Shown one piece after another: positions 11,033 through 22,217 of a stretch of 64,000 nucleotides of DNA. How positions within the stretch are numbered: the first letter of the stretch is position 1; each line of letters opens with the position of its first letter. The DNA lies in NCBI GenBank assembly GCA_973895155.1, contig OZ316899.1, forward strand, positions 15,562,001 to 15,626,000. Direction: 5' to 3'. Both the position numbers and the translations under genes were made by a program. Origin of the DNA: Marsupella aquatica (Eukaryota > Marchantiophyta). The notes beneath the pieces are model-generated. The model saw only the letters and a program-made list of their open reading frames with translations, did not search any database and was not told where the DNA came from.

Positions 11033-11102
11033 GAGCTCCTCTTCCGCATCGAAGAACTCATCTCATCCAATTGCCCCAAGGACTCCCCAGTATGGTCGCC
11101 AA

Positions 11103-11944
11103 TGTTGCGAGGACTTAAAGTTAGGGGCTCCTCAGGCAAACTGCGCATTTCTGGCTGCGATTGGGACAGGCGACAAGCACTTTTCGGAGTGAACTCTCAC
11201 TCCTTTATATTTTTACTTTTCTCACAAAGGTTACAATAGGTGCCCTCGAGTAAGCTTGCCCGCAAGAGTCTAGTAGCTGGCCCTACGGTGGGCCGCTACC
11301 TCTAACTTGTTGGGTAGAACTCCTCGAGTGACTAACTACTCAAAATCTGATGGAAAAACTATCCTCCTTAGCTCACAAAAACTCAACTAGCTACTCCACT
11401 AGTCTAAACAGCTCGCATGGAACTCGGGCCTGGACCAACAAGGCTCCAAACTCAAGAAATCCTCTCCTGGATCGACAAGACTCCAAACTCGAGAAATCCC
11501 CGCCTGGATCAACGAGACTCTAGACTCAAGAAATTCCCCGCCTGGATCGAAAACTCCCCACCTGGATCAAAAACTCACTTGGAACTCCAAAACCGCCACA
11601 CAATAGTCGAGTTCCACAGAATGGAGCGAAACTCAGAGAACGCAACTCAACAAATCTCAATAGACAACCGCCAACCTCAATGAGCCGAGGCTCAAGTCTT
11701 AAGTAGCATCGGAAACCCAACCATCCAGCCTGAGCCAGCTACCATCAGCGAGGCTCATCCAAACTCCAAGCCTGGTGACTCACCCAAACACCAAACCTGG
11801 CGACGACGAGTCACCCAATCACCAAACCTCAATCCATCCAACCAAGCAGTCCCTCCGAGTCAGCATGCATGCAACCCAACCGGGAGGCCTCGCCCATCAT
11901 CCCCTATAAAAGCCATTTCTGAGCCAAAATCTTTTGGCACGACA
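11103..11944 (-). repeat. 5' LTR of gypsy#2 (842 bp)
   Basis: It ends CGCAACA on the minus strand (TGTTGCGAGG on plus; the other copies have TGTCGCG, again a C-to-T change) and starts TGTCGTGCC. It is followed at 11084-11101 by the primer-binding-site-like TGGCGACCATACTGGGGA. The flanking base block CCGT (11945-11948) is the right copy of the target duplication. Confidence 0.85.
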
Positions 11945-13813
11945 CCGTGGCCAAAGAAGTACCGGAAGAGGCAGTGATCGCAACCTTAGACGCGATCAAC
12001 CAGGCCGGGCCTGGTACAGAAGTTGGGGTGGTGGAGGCCTTTCCCAAGCCCGAGGGTCCAGAAGACCCACCAGTGGCTATTCCAGAGGACAATCCGATGG
12101 TGGAGGAGGACACTCCAGCCCCTTCCAACACTACATCCCCAGGGCTGGATGTCACTACCCTGGATCCCACGTGAGTTAATGTCTGACCGTGCCCAACTCT
12201 AGACGGGCATAACCTGGACCACCCGGAACTCTTCGTACCGGGTACATTTCTAAATGGGCTTTTGGGAGATTTCTCCCAACATATAGCCCGGGATATCGGG
12301 GAGTTTGTGGCTCGGAAGGTAGCCTACTTCTTCAATCAGGAGTTGGTTACCACAGTAAAGGCAGGTCGGGCTCAGTTGAAGGCCCTTCAGCGGATAGAGC
12401 GGTACCGGGTTGAGTCCGTGTACCTAAAGGATGAAGTTGCGGCTCAAGAGACTGAGCTTCTGCAACTATGACCCAAGGTTGCAGCCGCCAATGAATTGTT
12501 AGCAAATGCGCATGCCCTTATCGCCTTAGCCAAACAGGCCAAAGTCAAGAAGGAGGCCAAGATTGCACGGCTCCGGACCCAGGTTGACAGTTTGAAGAAT
12601 CAAACTGTCATCTGGCAGAAAGACCTAGAGGAGGCCAAAGAGCGGGCCTAGCGTGACACTACGGAGATTGCCACCCTGCAGGCCGAAGTGGCACGGCTTC
12701 AAGCCAAAGCCGAGAAACAGACCCAGGTGGTGGACAAGTTGACGAGCAACGCCCAGCAACTGGAAGAGGCATGCAAGGAGGCAGTTGAGGAGACAGACGC
12801 GGCAAAGCGAGAAAACAAATCTCTGTTGGACCAAGTCCAACTCCTCAAGGCGGACAACGACAGACTCCGTAGGCAGCGGGATGGCCGCTCCCACTTGGAC
12901 GGCTCTGGCAAGCGCACCAGACATTAGCGGAGGGTTAGGCTTAGAATAGACTTAGGAGTAGCTAAAACAGGCTGGTAGGACAAGTGTCGGCCAGAAGATA
13001 GCGGCGCTGACACATTAGCCAGCCTGTGTAGAGTAGGTTAGACTAATAGGACAAGCAGGCACCAGCTTAGCAAGGATATAAGTTAGCATAGATTTGGGCA
13101 CGAGGCCAGGCCAGTCCTCAGCCCTTAGTATTTAGCGGCCCCCCAGTTGAGGTTAGGGGAGGGGGATTTTAGACTCAGAGGTTGGCCATTTGCAGTACGC
13201 GCGGGGAGTCCCAAACTCGGTGAAATACCGGAGTGCCAAGGGGAGGGTATACGACTAAGCTCGCTGGGCGAGTGCGGAGCCGGGCTCTGTTGTAGTGTAT
13301 ACTCCTCGGCCTTGGGCCCGTTCGTTCACGAGGTGTCGGGTCAACCAATCATAAAGTGTATGATCATAAATGAATGAAATCCTTTCTCCTTAATTCCTTC
13401 GTGTAAATCGAGATTTCTGTTATGTATGAATGCATGTATGAGTCTTATGTGCAAGTATCAACGCCGGGCCAAACATGTTGTGCCAACCGTGCACGGGGTG
13501 CCGGATACAGGTACGGGGTTGCGAGCCCGGGTTGAGCCCTTGTACTAATGGATCCGGATTGAAGGCGGTAACACGAAGGCTTAGAAGTCTGTGAGCCGGG
13601 GTCGACCCCGTGTCGACTAAGGTATGTTCCGACGGCGGAACACAAACTATACCTAGGAGGTGTCTGTACATAACAGTAAGCGCACTTAGCGCTACTTTAC
13701 GTACTAAGTTAGGAGCATTCTGTGCGTCCCTCCCTGCCCAAACCCTCATATTTACGAAGGATGTGCCTGTCTAAGCCAAAGCCCGGGTTAAGGCCTAGGC
13801 TGACGATGTGACA
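11945..13813 (+). mobile_element. Element D, 3' part (gag-only family)
   Basis: This continues the D fragment of 2953-3044 after removal of gypsy#2. It carries the C-terminal half of the family protein, then a 0.9-kb tail with the G-rich run at 13152-13165, 'cgtgtaaatcgagatt' at 13399, the hairpin motif from 13626, and the family end GATGTGACA at 13813. Beyond it begins chromovirus H, so D had inserted in H. The left end is missing, so a target duplication cannot be tested (right flank GGAAG). Confidence 0.8.
11947..12927 (+). pseudogene. Element D protein, C-terminal half
   Basis: One frame runs to TAG at 12925-12927 with internal stops at about 12172 (TGA), 12469 (TGA) and 12649 (TAG). It aligns with residues ~555-880 of the element A protein: an acidic, Pro-rich linker, the FLNGLLGDFSQHIARD-type segment, FFNQEL, a long coiled coil beginning at ALQRIERYRVESVYLKDEV, and a basic C-terminus. 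Several stops are one C-to-T step from the element A codon. Confidence 0.8.
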
Positions 13814-13842
13814 GGAAGACAAACACAGCAACTGGCACGTTA

Positions 13843-14576
13843 TTGCGTAAGGACCATCATCGTGTCAATGGGATCACAATGCTCAAATCCGAATGGCCAA
13901 AGGTTCTGGCTGAGGCGTATGGGGATGACAGGTTAGATAAGGAATGGCAAAGTAATGGGGGTAGCCAAGGCAAGGTAAGGCACATTTTGTTGGGGTTGGA
14001 TACCGCGCATAATGTCCAATTATGGCGATACAAGCAGAGGCGCGTGTACATCCCAGAGTCTCTAAGGTTAGAGGTTTTGCAGAAGTACCACAACTTGCCC
14101 TGGGGAGGGCATGGCGGACAAGCTGCTACGTATCGCAGCATGTCACATGATGTGTATTGGCCAGACATGAAGCAATCGGTCCTTCGCCACGTGCAAAGTT
14201 GTTACTCGTGCCAAAAGAACCAAATGGTCTATAGGGCAAAAGGAGGATTTCTTCAACCCTTACTAGTAGCTGTGGCTCCATGGACTTCATTGTTGGGTTA
14301 CCTAAGTCTCACGGCAGTAACTCCATCTTAACAATTGTGGATCGTTTTTCCAAGATGGCGTATTTCTTGCCAACTACGAAAATGGTTTCGACCCGAGAGG
14401 TTGCCGGTCTAGTGTTTGAGAATGTATTCCGACAATGGGGATTGACGTTGCATATCCTGTCCAACCGTGATACCAAGTTCACGGGCCATTTTTGGAAGGC
14501 GTTGTTTTGGTTATCCGGAAAGGACCTTACTAGGGGATCAGCGTATCATCATGAGACAGATGGCCAAATAGAACGG
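13843..14576 (+). pseudogene. pol: Chromovirus H integrase, N-terminal and core part
   Basis: An HHCC zinc-binding module is visible (YHNLPWGGHGGQAATYRSM ... VLRHVQSCYSCQKNQ). The core follows after a frameshift near 14275: MDFIVGLPKSHGSN with the first Asp, then HILSNRDTKFTGHFW where the usual SDRD is SNRD (second catalytic Asp changed to Asn), and ETDGQIER with the Glu intact. Gypsy#3 splits the gene directly after QIER. Homologs integrate element DNA; this copy would be inactive. Confidence 0.85.
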
Positions 14577-15390
14577 TGTCGCGAGGACTTAAAGTTAGGG
14601 GCTCCTCAGGCAAATTACGCGTTTTTGGCTGCAATCAGGACAGGTGACAAGCACTTTTTGGAGCGAACTCTCACTCCTTTATATTTTTTACTTTTCTCAC
14701 AAAGGTTACAATAGGTGCCCTCGAGTAAGCTTGCCCGCAAGAGTCTGGTAACTGGCTCTACGGCGGGCCGCTACCTCTAACTTGTCGGGTAGAACTCCTC
14801 GAGTGACTAGCTACTCAAAATCTGACGGAAAAACTATCCTCCTTAGCTCACAAAACCAAAAACTTGACTAGTTACTCCACTAGTCTAAAATAGCTCGCAC
14901 AAAACTCGGGCCTGGACCAAACGAGGCTCCAAACTCAAGAAATCCCCGCCTGGATCAACGAGACTCCAGACTCGAGAAATTCCCCGCCTGGATCGAAAAC
15001 TCCCCACCTGGATCAAAAACTCACTTGGAACTCCAAAACCGTCGCACAACAATCGAGTTCCGCAGAACGGAGCGGAACTCATAGAACGCAACTCAATAGA
15101 TCTCAATAGACAACCGCCAACCTCAATGAGCCGAGGGTCAAGTCTTAAGTAGCATTGGAAACCCAACCATCCAGCCTGAGCTAGCTGCCAGCAGCGAGGG
15201 TCATCCAAACTCCAAGCCTGGTGACTCACCCAAACACCAAATCTGGTGACGACGAGTCACCCAATCGCCAAACCTCAATCCATCCAACCAAGCAGCCCCT
15301 CTGAGTCAGCCTACACACAACCCAACCGGGAGACCTCGCCCATCATCCCCTATAAAAGCCATTCCTGAGCCAAAATCTTTCGGCACGACA
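14577..15390 (-). repeat. 3' LTR of gypsy#3 (814 bp)
   Basis: It has full LTR ends (TGTCGCGAGG ... GGCACGACA on plus). Compared with the other copies it lacks about 30 bp in the CTGGATCGA-type internal repeats near 14935. On the minus strand it follows the purine tract at 15391-15402, which confirms the orientation. Confidence 0.8.
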
Positions 15391-15402
15391 TCCTCCCCCA
15401 GT
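15391..15402 (-). promoter_or_regulatory. Polypurine tract of gypsy#3
   Basis: The minus strand reads ACTGGGGGAGGA immediately before the LTR start TGTCGTGCC. Position and purine content fit the plus-strand primer of Ty3/gypsy reverse transcription. Confidence 0.7.
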
Positions 15403-15435
15403 AAACCTGAGCAGCCTCCGGTCTGCTCCAATCCA

Positions 15436-16233
15436 TCAGATTTCCTCTAAGTCTGAGTCCAAACTCGAGCCATGCGCCTGGACCATTTCCTCCTCAAGAA
15501 ACTCAAACCCAAAGCCTTCAGACTCGGCCTTAGGCACTCCACTTTCCAGAAACTTGAAGTCCAACTCATCTGAATCAGAACCAGTCAAGCCACTTTTGAA
15601 ACTCAAGTCCAACGGATGCGCCTGGACCAGTGCCTCATCTTCAAATTCACTCAAGTCAGAACTTGAGTCCATTCCCTTCTTGGTCCTCCTCTTGAAGATC
15701 TTCACCCTTTTCCCTGCGTAAGGTACTTGGTGAACTGTTCCATCCAACTCCCGAATAGTATAGGTCGCATTCGCATGAACAGCAACCACCACATACGGAC
15801 CTTGCCACCTCCGAGCAAACTTGTTTCGGCTCAAGTGTTGTTCGTCCAACTTACTTTTGTAAACCAGAACCCAATCCCCTTCCTTAACCAAGACAGGCCT
15901 CAACCGATGAGTCCTGTCGAACCTGCCCTTGTTCCTTAACCTCGCCATCTTCAATTGCTTCCGAGCCACCTCAATCTTTGCGGGTAACAAGTTGAAGTGT
16001 TCGATCCTTTGAGCCAGCAACTCCTCTCTCAAAACTTCATCTTTCCATCCAATCAGTCGCCAGCTGCAAACATCTTTCTCGAGTGGCATCATCGGCAAGT
16101 GCCCAGTAAGTAGCTCAGCCGGAACGTATCCGGTCACTGAGCTACAAGTCATCTGATCCGCTAACAGAGCAAGTGGAAGGAGACTTGACCACCTGCCCAA
16201 GTCCCCATCACAAGCCTTAACCAAAGCGCCCAC
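15436..16233 (-). pseudogene. pol: Gypsy#3 integrase C-terminal region and pol tail
   Basis: A 265-codon open frame begins within the integrase core end (GALVKACDGDLGRWSS), passes the GDWVLVY and FARRWQGPYVVV integrase C-terminal segments, and ends in an acidic Ser/Glu/Asp-rich tail with a basic start (VKIFKRRTKKGMDSSSD). It is uninterrupted and therefore the best copy of this end of pol in the window. No chromodomain is seen, unlike H, so the two gypsy lineages differ. Confidence 0.8.
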
Positions 16234-16272
16234 AATCTGGATGTGCCCCCTTTCAGATTTCCCATTGCCTTA

Positions 16273-16516
16273 AGTAGCAATCGGAAACCCAACCATCCAG
16301 CCTGAGCCAGTTGCCAGCAACGAGGCTCATCCAAACTCCAAGCCTGGTGACTCACCCAAACACCAAACCTAGTGATGACGAGTCACCCAATCGCCAAACC
16401 TCAATCCATCCAACCAAGCAGCCCCTCTGAGTCTGCATGCACGCAACCCAACCGGGAGGCCTCGCCCATCATCCCCTATAAAAGCCATTCCTGAGCCGAA
16501 ATCTTTTGGCACAACA
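16273..16516 (-). repeat. Truncated 5' LTR of gypsy#3 (244 bp)
   Basis: This holds only the U3-start end of the LTR, from TAAGTAGCA to GGCACAACA on plus. The rest, including the sense promoter region, is deleted, so this copy has no intact 5' promoter. Confidence 0.8.
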
Positions 16517-16520
16517 ACGG

Positions 16521-17330
16521 GTGAATGGTATTGTGGAGGACTACTTGCGTCACTTTGTGATGGCCAATCAAAAGGATTGGGCAAATCACTTAACAATGGC
16601 CGAGTTTAGGTATAACTTGACCAAGCATTTGGCAACAGGGTTTGCATCGTTTGTGTTGGCCACTGCGAGGACGCCAAGGGCACCCTCCTGGCTCATAAAT
16701 ACGGAAGCTTGGCGGACGGAAAGCAAGGTTCCTTCCATGGACAATTTTATTCGAGAGCGGCGCCTAGTTGTGGAAGCGGCTACCAAGGGTAAGGGTATGA
16801 CCCTTGCCCAAAGTCGGTACAAGGAGCAAGGGGATAAACATTGACGCCAGGTAAGCTTTGAAATTGGGAGAGCATCTGGTTGCAGTTGAGACCTGAGCAA
16901 TACCACAGGAACATAAGTAGGAAGCTGGCTCCCAGATATGCGGGGCCCTATCGCATCATACAATGGGCCCACAAGGATAATCTAGTTTGGGTGGTGTTGC
17001 AGACACCCAAGGAAATGGGCGTGGGCAAAAGCACACCATGTTAGCCGGCTCAAGAAATTTGTCAAAGATGATGATCCCAACCGGGATCAGGTCTTGCATC
17101 CAGATGCCATGCTAGTGGAGGACGCGGAGGAGTTTGAGGTGGAGGCAATTCTGGGCCACCGTGACAAACGCAAGTTGGGAAGGAAAAACTTAGAGTATTT
17201 GGTGAAGTGGGCTGGCTATGATCAGGCCGAGAGTACTTGGAACCGGAAGAAAATTTGGGTAATGCCTCAGAGATCCTTGGAAGCTATCGTAAGCAAAGCT
17301 GCCTACCGCCGTTGTGAACTGGTATAGGCA
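16521..17330 (+). pseudogene. pol: Chromovirus H integrase C-terminus and chromodomain
   Basis: The segment resumes after gypsy#3 with VNGIVEDYLRHFV, the usual continuation of TERVN in gypsy integrases, then AEFRYN. Stops interrupt the GPxxI region near 16842-16900. From 17130 a chromodomain is clear: FEVEAILGHRDKR, then YLVKWAGYDQAESTW, ending at TAG about 17325. Chromodomains of this class direct integration to heterochromatin. It is degenerate by several frame breaks. Confidence 0.85.
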
Positions 17331-17751
17331 ACTGCAGCTACCTTTGTGAGTTGTACCCTAGTTTCACTCCTCTTGGCCTCTTAAGGATAAAGTCGGATCG
17401 AGTGGGTGCTAGAGGTTGTTGGGCGGCCAATTTGCTTTTTGCGAGTGGAAGTTGATGGTGCCCGCCTTACATCTGTGGGCGGGCTGGTTTGAACTAAAGG
17501 GGAGTACACCAAGGGGAGGACAATGGGTCCAACGAGTTTGGAGTTAGCTTACCCGCTTGGACTGGCATCCTACTCAGATAAGTGGGATAGGTTGGAATTT
17601 CCTAAGTTTAGAATGCGCACATCAACCTGGTTTGCATCAGCCTTATGGGCAAACCATTTGTTACCTCATAAAATTTTTAAGATCTAAAGTGGTCTAGGCG
17701 TGCTGGAACGTTTACTGAGGTCACCCGAATGTGACCATTTTTAAGGGGTGG

Positions 17752-17858
17752 TGCAAGTCGCGGAACTCAACTACCTTAACGCTTAGCTCCGGTGTCACTG
17801 ACTCCGACGCCGAGCTCCCTTATGGTCCAGGCCCAGATAGGCCATCTGGGGAGGACTT
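17752..17858 (+). repeat. Start of the chromovirus H LTR, cut by the LINE
   Basis: A purine tract TTTAAGGGGTGG (17740-17751) is followed by TGCAAGTCGCGGAAC, similar in layout to the TGTAAG-type LTR starts of chromoviruses. The LINE target duplication GGGGAGGACTT (17848-17858) closes this piece. The other side resumes at 28844. The far LTR end was not resolved. Confidence 0.5.
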
Positions 17859-20800
17859 TTTTATTTTTATTTTTTAAATATGTTTATTCCGCGTGAACGT
17901 TCCAGCACGCCCAAGGGCAAAAGACCCAGAGGGGGAGAACAAACAAAACAGAATAAACATAGGAGCAAAACAAGCTCCCGGAGGTCAAGAGAAAATATGA
18001 CAGAGGTGCATCAGGCAGGCAAAGTGGCCTTGCTCAAGAGATAATACGTCTAATCCCTAAGCTCATAAGTCTAGAGCGCTCATTAACTAAAAGGGTCCTA
18101 GCTCCGATCAGACGATAGTGTTTGCGGTCCAAGGTGGCTAGAAGCGTGGCAGCCACAACGGTGAGATGATCCAAGGTCTCCGTAATCAGACCCACCTGGT
18201 CAAAGGACCTAACACATGAATGATCAAAAGTATGCGCATTTTGCGCCAGCCAGATGTGCCAAAGAACCTGATAAGTAATGAACATCCAAAGTGAAAGTAA
18301 GGGTATTTGTTGGCGGCAGGAGAGGATAATATCCAGCAGAGTCTGAGATCCTCCAAAAAGTGCCCCATGCATCCAGCTCCATATCATGGTCCAATATCGG
18401 CGGGCATATTGGCAGAGGAAAAAGATGTGTGGGATAGATTCAATAGTACCAGGGTAAAGGCGACAGGTACCGTCGGATTTCTTTATCTTTAAGGCTCTAG
18501 AGCCAGAGAAAAGTCCCTGAGCAAGGATCCGCCAAATGAAAACCTCAGCCCAAGAAGCAAGGTCGGAAGACCACAGAGTTCTCCAAGTCAAGTTCCAGGT
18601 CTCATCAGAGAGATTGACACCCCAGATTCTATTAAGGCAAATATGATCAGAGCCTTTAGGGCGAAGCATATCATAGACCCGAGAGTTAGCAATACCAAAA
18701 CCTTTCAAATCCTTCTCACAGTCACTCCACCTCCACAACCTGGTAGAGAGTTCAGTCCCTTGTCCACCAATATGAGATCCATGAATGGTGTGAATAAGAA
18801 GTAAGCATTGTTGATGTCCCATGATAGTCAAGTCAGCCGGTCTGCAATATTCCTCCAAGAGTCGTCACCCGGGGACCAAAGATCTCTCAAAGTCCTGAAT
18901 CCAAGTTGCCCATACGCTTCGATAACTTCCATTATGGTGCATTCAGGCAGGTTGTAAAAACCTAGCAAACATCTTAGCATATCTTCCAAACCCCAGTGTC
19001 CAGGGATGACAAGGGCGCCAGGACAGAAAATGAGGTTTTCTCTTACCAGCACCCAGGAGCTCCACAACCTTCATGTGTAGTCAAGTTTCCCAAAAGATTG
19101 GGGGGTACTCAGTAACAGCTTGTCAGCCAGAGAGTAGCAGTTGCGGCGAATGGTCTTATAGTTGCGCCACTTCGTCAGATTGAGGTTCACAGCAAGCATC
19201 TGAGCCCATTCGGAATCAGGATGGTCAAGTGCACTAGTAAACCATTTGCTTAACAGAGCATCAGAGTGGGATTTGAAATCCTTCAGGCCAAGTCCACCTT
19301 CACACCTGGGCCGAGCCATCTTGTCCTATGCAACCAGCGGTATTCTCCAACCCCCGCCCGGGTTAGAGCCCCACAAGAAGATGCAATTAAGAACTGTTAG
19401 TTTCTTTGTGAGGGAGGCAGGGGATTGGAGGAACATCATATGATAGATCGAGATGGCTTGGAGAACATGCCGAAGCAACATCAAATGCCCAGTGAAAGAA
19501 AGGAATCGAGTAGACCAAGAAGATAAGCGGGCACCAATACAATCCAGAACAAAATCATGCAGCTGGTTCTCAGATAGATCATAGCCAAAAGGGGCCCCCA
19601 GATAGCGCTGAATAGAACCTCGCTCACTGATCCTACAGCCAGTAGCACGAAGCCAAGGGGGATTCCCTCCACTGAGAGAGGGATAATGGTCAACTTGTCC
19701 CAATTGATCTTAGCATCCGTTGCGGATTTGTAGCAGCCAAGAGCTCCCCAAGCCTGATCAACAGTGACAGCGGTGGCAGGGGTAAAGAAACCCAGATCAT
19801 CAGCAAAAAGGCGAAAGGAAATATTCAAAGAAGGGGTAATCTGTAGCCCCTGCAATCGACCAGCATCAATTTCAGCATGACAAAAGTCCATGAAAGGTTG
19901 CGTGGAGATAGCAAAGAGTAGAGGTGAGAGAGGACATCCTTGTCACACCCCACGGGTCATGCCAATATTCTCAATCCACAGTCCATTCACCAGGACCTTA
20001 GAACAAGCATTACTCAGCAGCAAAGTTATCAAGAAGATGAAGCGAGAGCTCAGGCCCAGCAGGTTCATAGTTTCCCAGATGTATGAGTGATCGACACTAT
20101 TGAAAGTCTTCTTGAAACCAAATTGCAAGAACAATGCAGGTGTTTGAGTTAAGTTGATCCAATCGTTCACCAGCCATGCCAGCAAAATGTTCTCAAGAAT
20201 ATGGCGGCCCGGAATGAAGCCGGTTTGCTGAGGATCTATTAGTTGTGGGAGGAGGGATTTCAATCTCATTGCAAGCAGGTTGGCAATGAGTTTGTACATG
20301 ATGGTTAACATGGTCAACGGCCTCCAATCTCTAAGTCTTCTCTTGTCAGTTTTTTTGGGAATGAATCGAATTACCCCATCCTTGATTCCGGAAGCAAGAT
20401 GACCAGTCCTCCAGAAATCACAGACCATGGCATAGAGGTCCGCTTTCATAAACTCCCAGCAAGAGCGTAGAACTTCAACAATCATCCCATCTATACCAGG
20501 TGCCTTGTCATAGGGTAGAATCAAAAGGATCTCATGCAGCTCCTTCAATGATGGTAGTGCCTCTAATCTTCTATTTTCAGTCGCAAAAGGGGAAAAATGT
20601 GTATGCTCTGAAAGTCTACGGCAAGCAGCCCGCATCTCAGTCAACTCTTGAAAGGTCTTCACAGTGAGGGAGTAAAGTGACTCACAGTACCTTTGAACTT
20701 CTCGTATTACCAATTTCTCCTCCCGGATCTCAACTCCATCCTCGGTGATAAGAAACTCCATATTCTCACGAGAGCGCTTGGTTTTCACCATTGCAAAGTA

Positions 20801-22109
20801 GAACTTGGATGGTTCATCTCCATGCCCCAGCCAATTGATTCTAGACAGTCTTCGATAGTGGTGAGCATCCTTCAACTCCACCTCACGAACACAAGCATCA
20901 GAAGAGTAAAATTCCAAAAGGGTGTCTGGTGAATAGTCTTCCATAATTGTCACTTTTAGAGTGCGCAACTTATTCCTCAATCTTTCCATTTCTGCCTCCC
21001 TTGGAATCGGAGTAGATTGTAGGTCCATGTAGCATCTTCTAAATCTCTGATAGGCAGTGGCAAATCTTAGGTGGGGGTCAAGAGGGGGATCGAAATCCCC
21101 CAACCAAGCAGCAGCCAACAAATCCAAATTACCCGTGTCCCTGAGCACCATAGGATTGGCCTTAAAGTAGGTAGCTCTTTTGCAACCCGATGCAGCTGGG
21201 CGGATGGGTGTGAGTCGAAAAGAAATGAGAATAGGATCATGGTCCAAGAGGGCAGATGATCCGTCATGCTTAAGCTCAAGAATTTCTTCAATCCATAGCC
21301 CCTTCTCACTAATGTAGGAGCGGTCAAGTCGGGATTGAAAGAGCCTACCATTGCAAATCCCGCGCCAGGTAAAAAGAGATCTCGACACCGAACCCAAAAT
21401 GTCTCTGACATCTAGCAGATCAAAAAGGATTTGTAAGAAGCGCCAGAATTCCAATTCCCAGCCCCGGAGAAGAAGGGACGGGCCCGTAGAGTCAGAGCGG
21501 CTCTCAGTCATGTTGAAATCTCCACCAATGATCCATCAATTGTGGGGCAGCACGTTGAGAAGTCGTTCCATAGCAAGATCCGATCACTAGTGGAGTTGGG
21601 TGCGTACAGGCTGAGAAAGCCAAAATTGCCCTCCGAATGCTCTAGTTGTACCCACACAGCACGACCTCCCCCAACAGTGCCATTGGAAGTTACTTTGAAA
21701 GCCGGGTTGATCAAAATGGCAGCACCTCCGCGGCCCTCCTCAGGGCCAGAGTGTGACGCCGCCGGTACGGCGGTTAATGAGTGATTCAGTCTAACTGCGC
21801 TCGGCACGAGCGTTAGGTGGGTCTTAGGCCGCTATTATTAGCATAACGACAGTATTTAGGTAATCATTAGGGGTAGGACATCATTAGGCAATAAGGGGGA
21901 CTTCAGGTTCGGGCTGGCGGCGGGTCGCTATTCGCACACCCGGGTTACGAGCGTGGAGGGGCCCCTCCCTCGGGTCCGTATAACGAACTTAAGGAAGCGG
22001 CCACTGACGCACGCTGACTCAGACCGGTGGAGTGGCCGGTACACCACAAGCGTGAGCGGTTCAACCTATGGGCGGCGAGGAGACGTCGGGGATCGACAAG
22101 CCCTCAAAG

Positions 22110-22117
22110 TATAAAAG
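22110..22117 (+). promoter_or_regulatory. TATA box of element A
   Basis: TATAAAAG lies 358 bp from the element start and 108 bp before the ATG. Element B has the same box at exactly the same distance (43483-43490), and element C has TATAAAGG at 368 bp. Conservation of spacing supports a real Pol II promoter inside each element. Confidence 0.8.
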
Positions 22118-22217
22118 GGGAGCCAACCCTTTGTAGTGCACCAGTCCATCAGTCCGCGCGCCAGCTTCGACCCCAGCTCTCTCGTTCTCTCTAGGTCGCC
22201 ACTACTATCTCCTCTGA

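Larger units (their letters stand above)
3045..11944 (-). mobile_element. Gypsy#2: Ty3/gypsy retrotransposon carrying element E
   Basis: Minus-strand order is 5' LTR (11944-11103), primer-binding site, remnant of gag, protease, reverse transcriptase, RNase H, integrase and a truncated 3' LTR (3767-3045). It is flanked by the 4-bp duplication CCAT/CCGT inside element D. Element E (4262-7768) splits the integrase. Two deletions are visible: most of gag is missing between the LTR and the protease, and about 500 bp (end of pol, polypurine tract, start of the 3' LTR) are missing at about 3767. The copy cannot move by itself. Confidence 0.85.
14577..16516 (-). mobile_element. Gypsy#3: internally deleted copy inside H integrase
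   Basis: Flanked by ACGG on both sides (14573-14576 and 16517-16520). On the minus strand it consists of only the first 244 bp of the 5' LTR (16516-16273), then the 3' end of pol (16272-15403), a polypurine tract and a full 3' LTR (15390-14577). Gag, protease, RT and most of integrase were deleted by a junction at 16272/16273 between LTR and pol. Its uninterrupted pol end shows where element E later entered gypsy#2. Confidence 0.85.
13814..17858 (+). mobile_element. Chromovirus H (Ty3/gypsy with chromodomain), 3' part
   Basis: Plus-strand integrase (13843-14576), interrupted by gypsy#3 (14577-16516, duplication ACGG), then integrase C-terminus and a chromodomain (16517-17330), a purine tract ending GGGGTGG and an LTR start TGCAAGTCGC at 17752. 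The LINE inserted about 100 bp into this LTR, and the remainder should resume at 28844. The 5' half of H is cut off by element D. Confidence 0.75.

Noticed and set aside
15436-16233. An independent host gene (long clean frame)
   Set aside because: It is the end of gypsy pol, identical in plan to 3763-4261 and preceded by integrase core sequence.
21752-22217. Hidden LTRs in element A
   Set aside because: I compared the 5' 460 bp with the 3' 900 bp by eye and found only short chance matches such as GGGTTGCGAGC-like strings.
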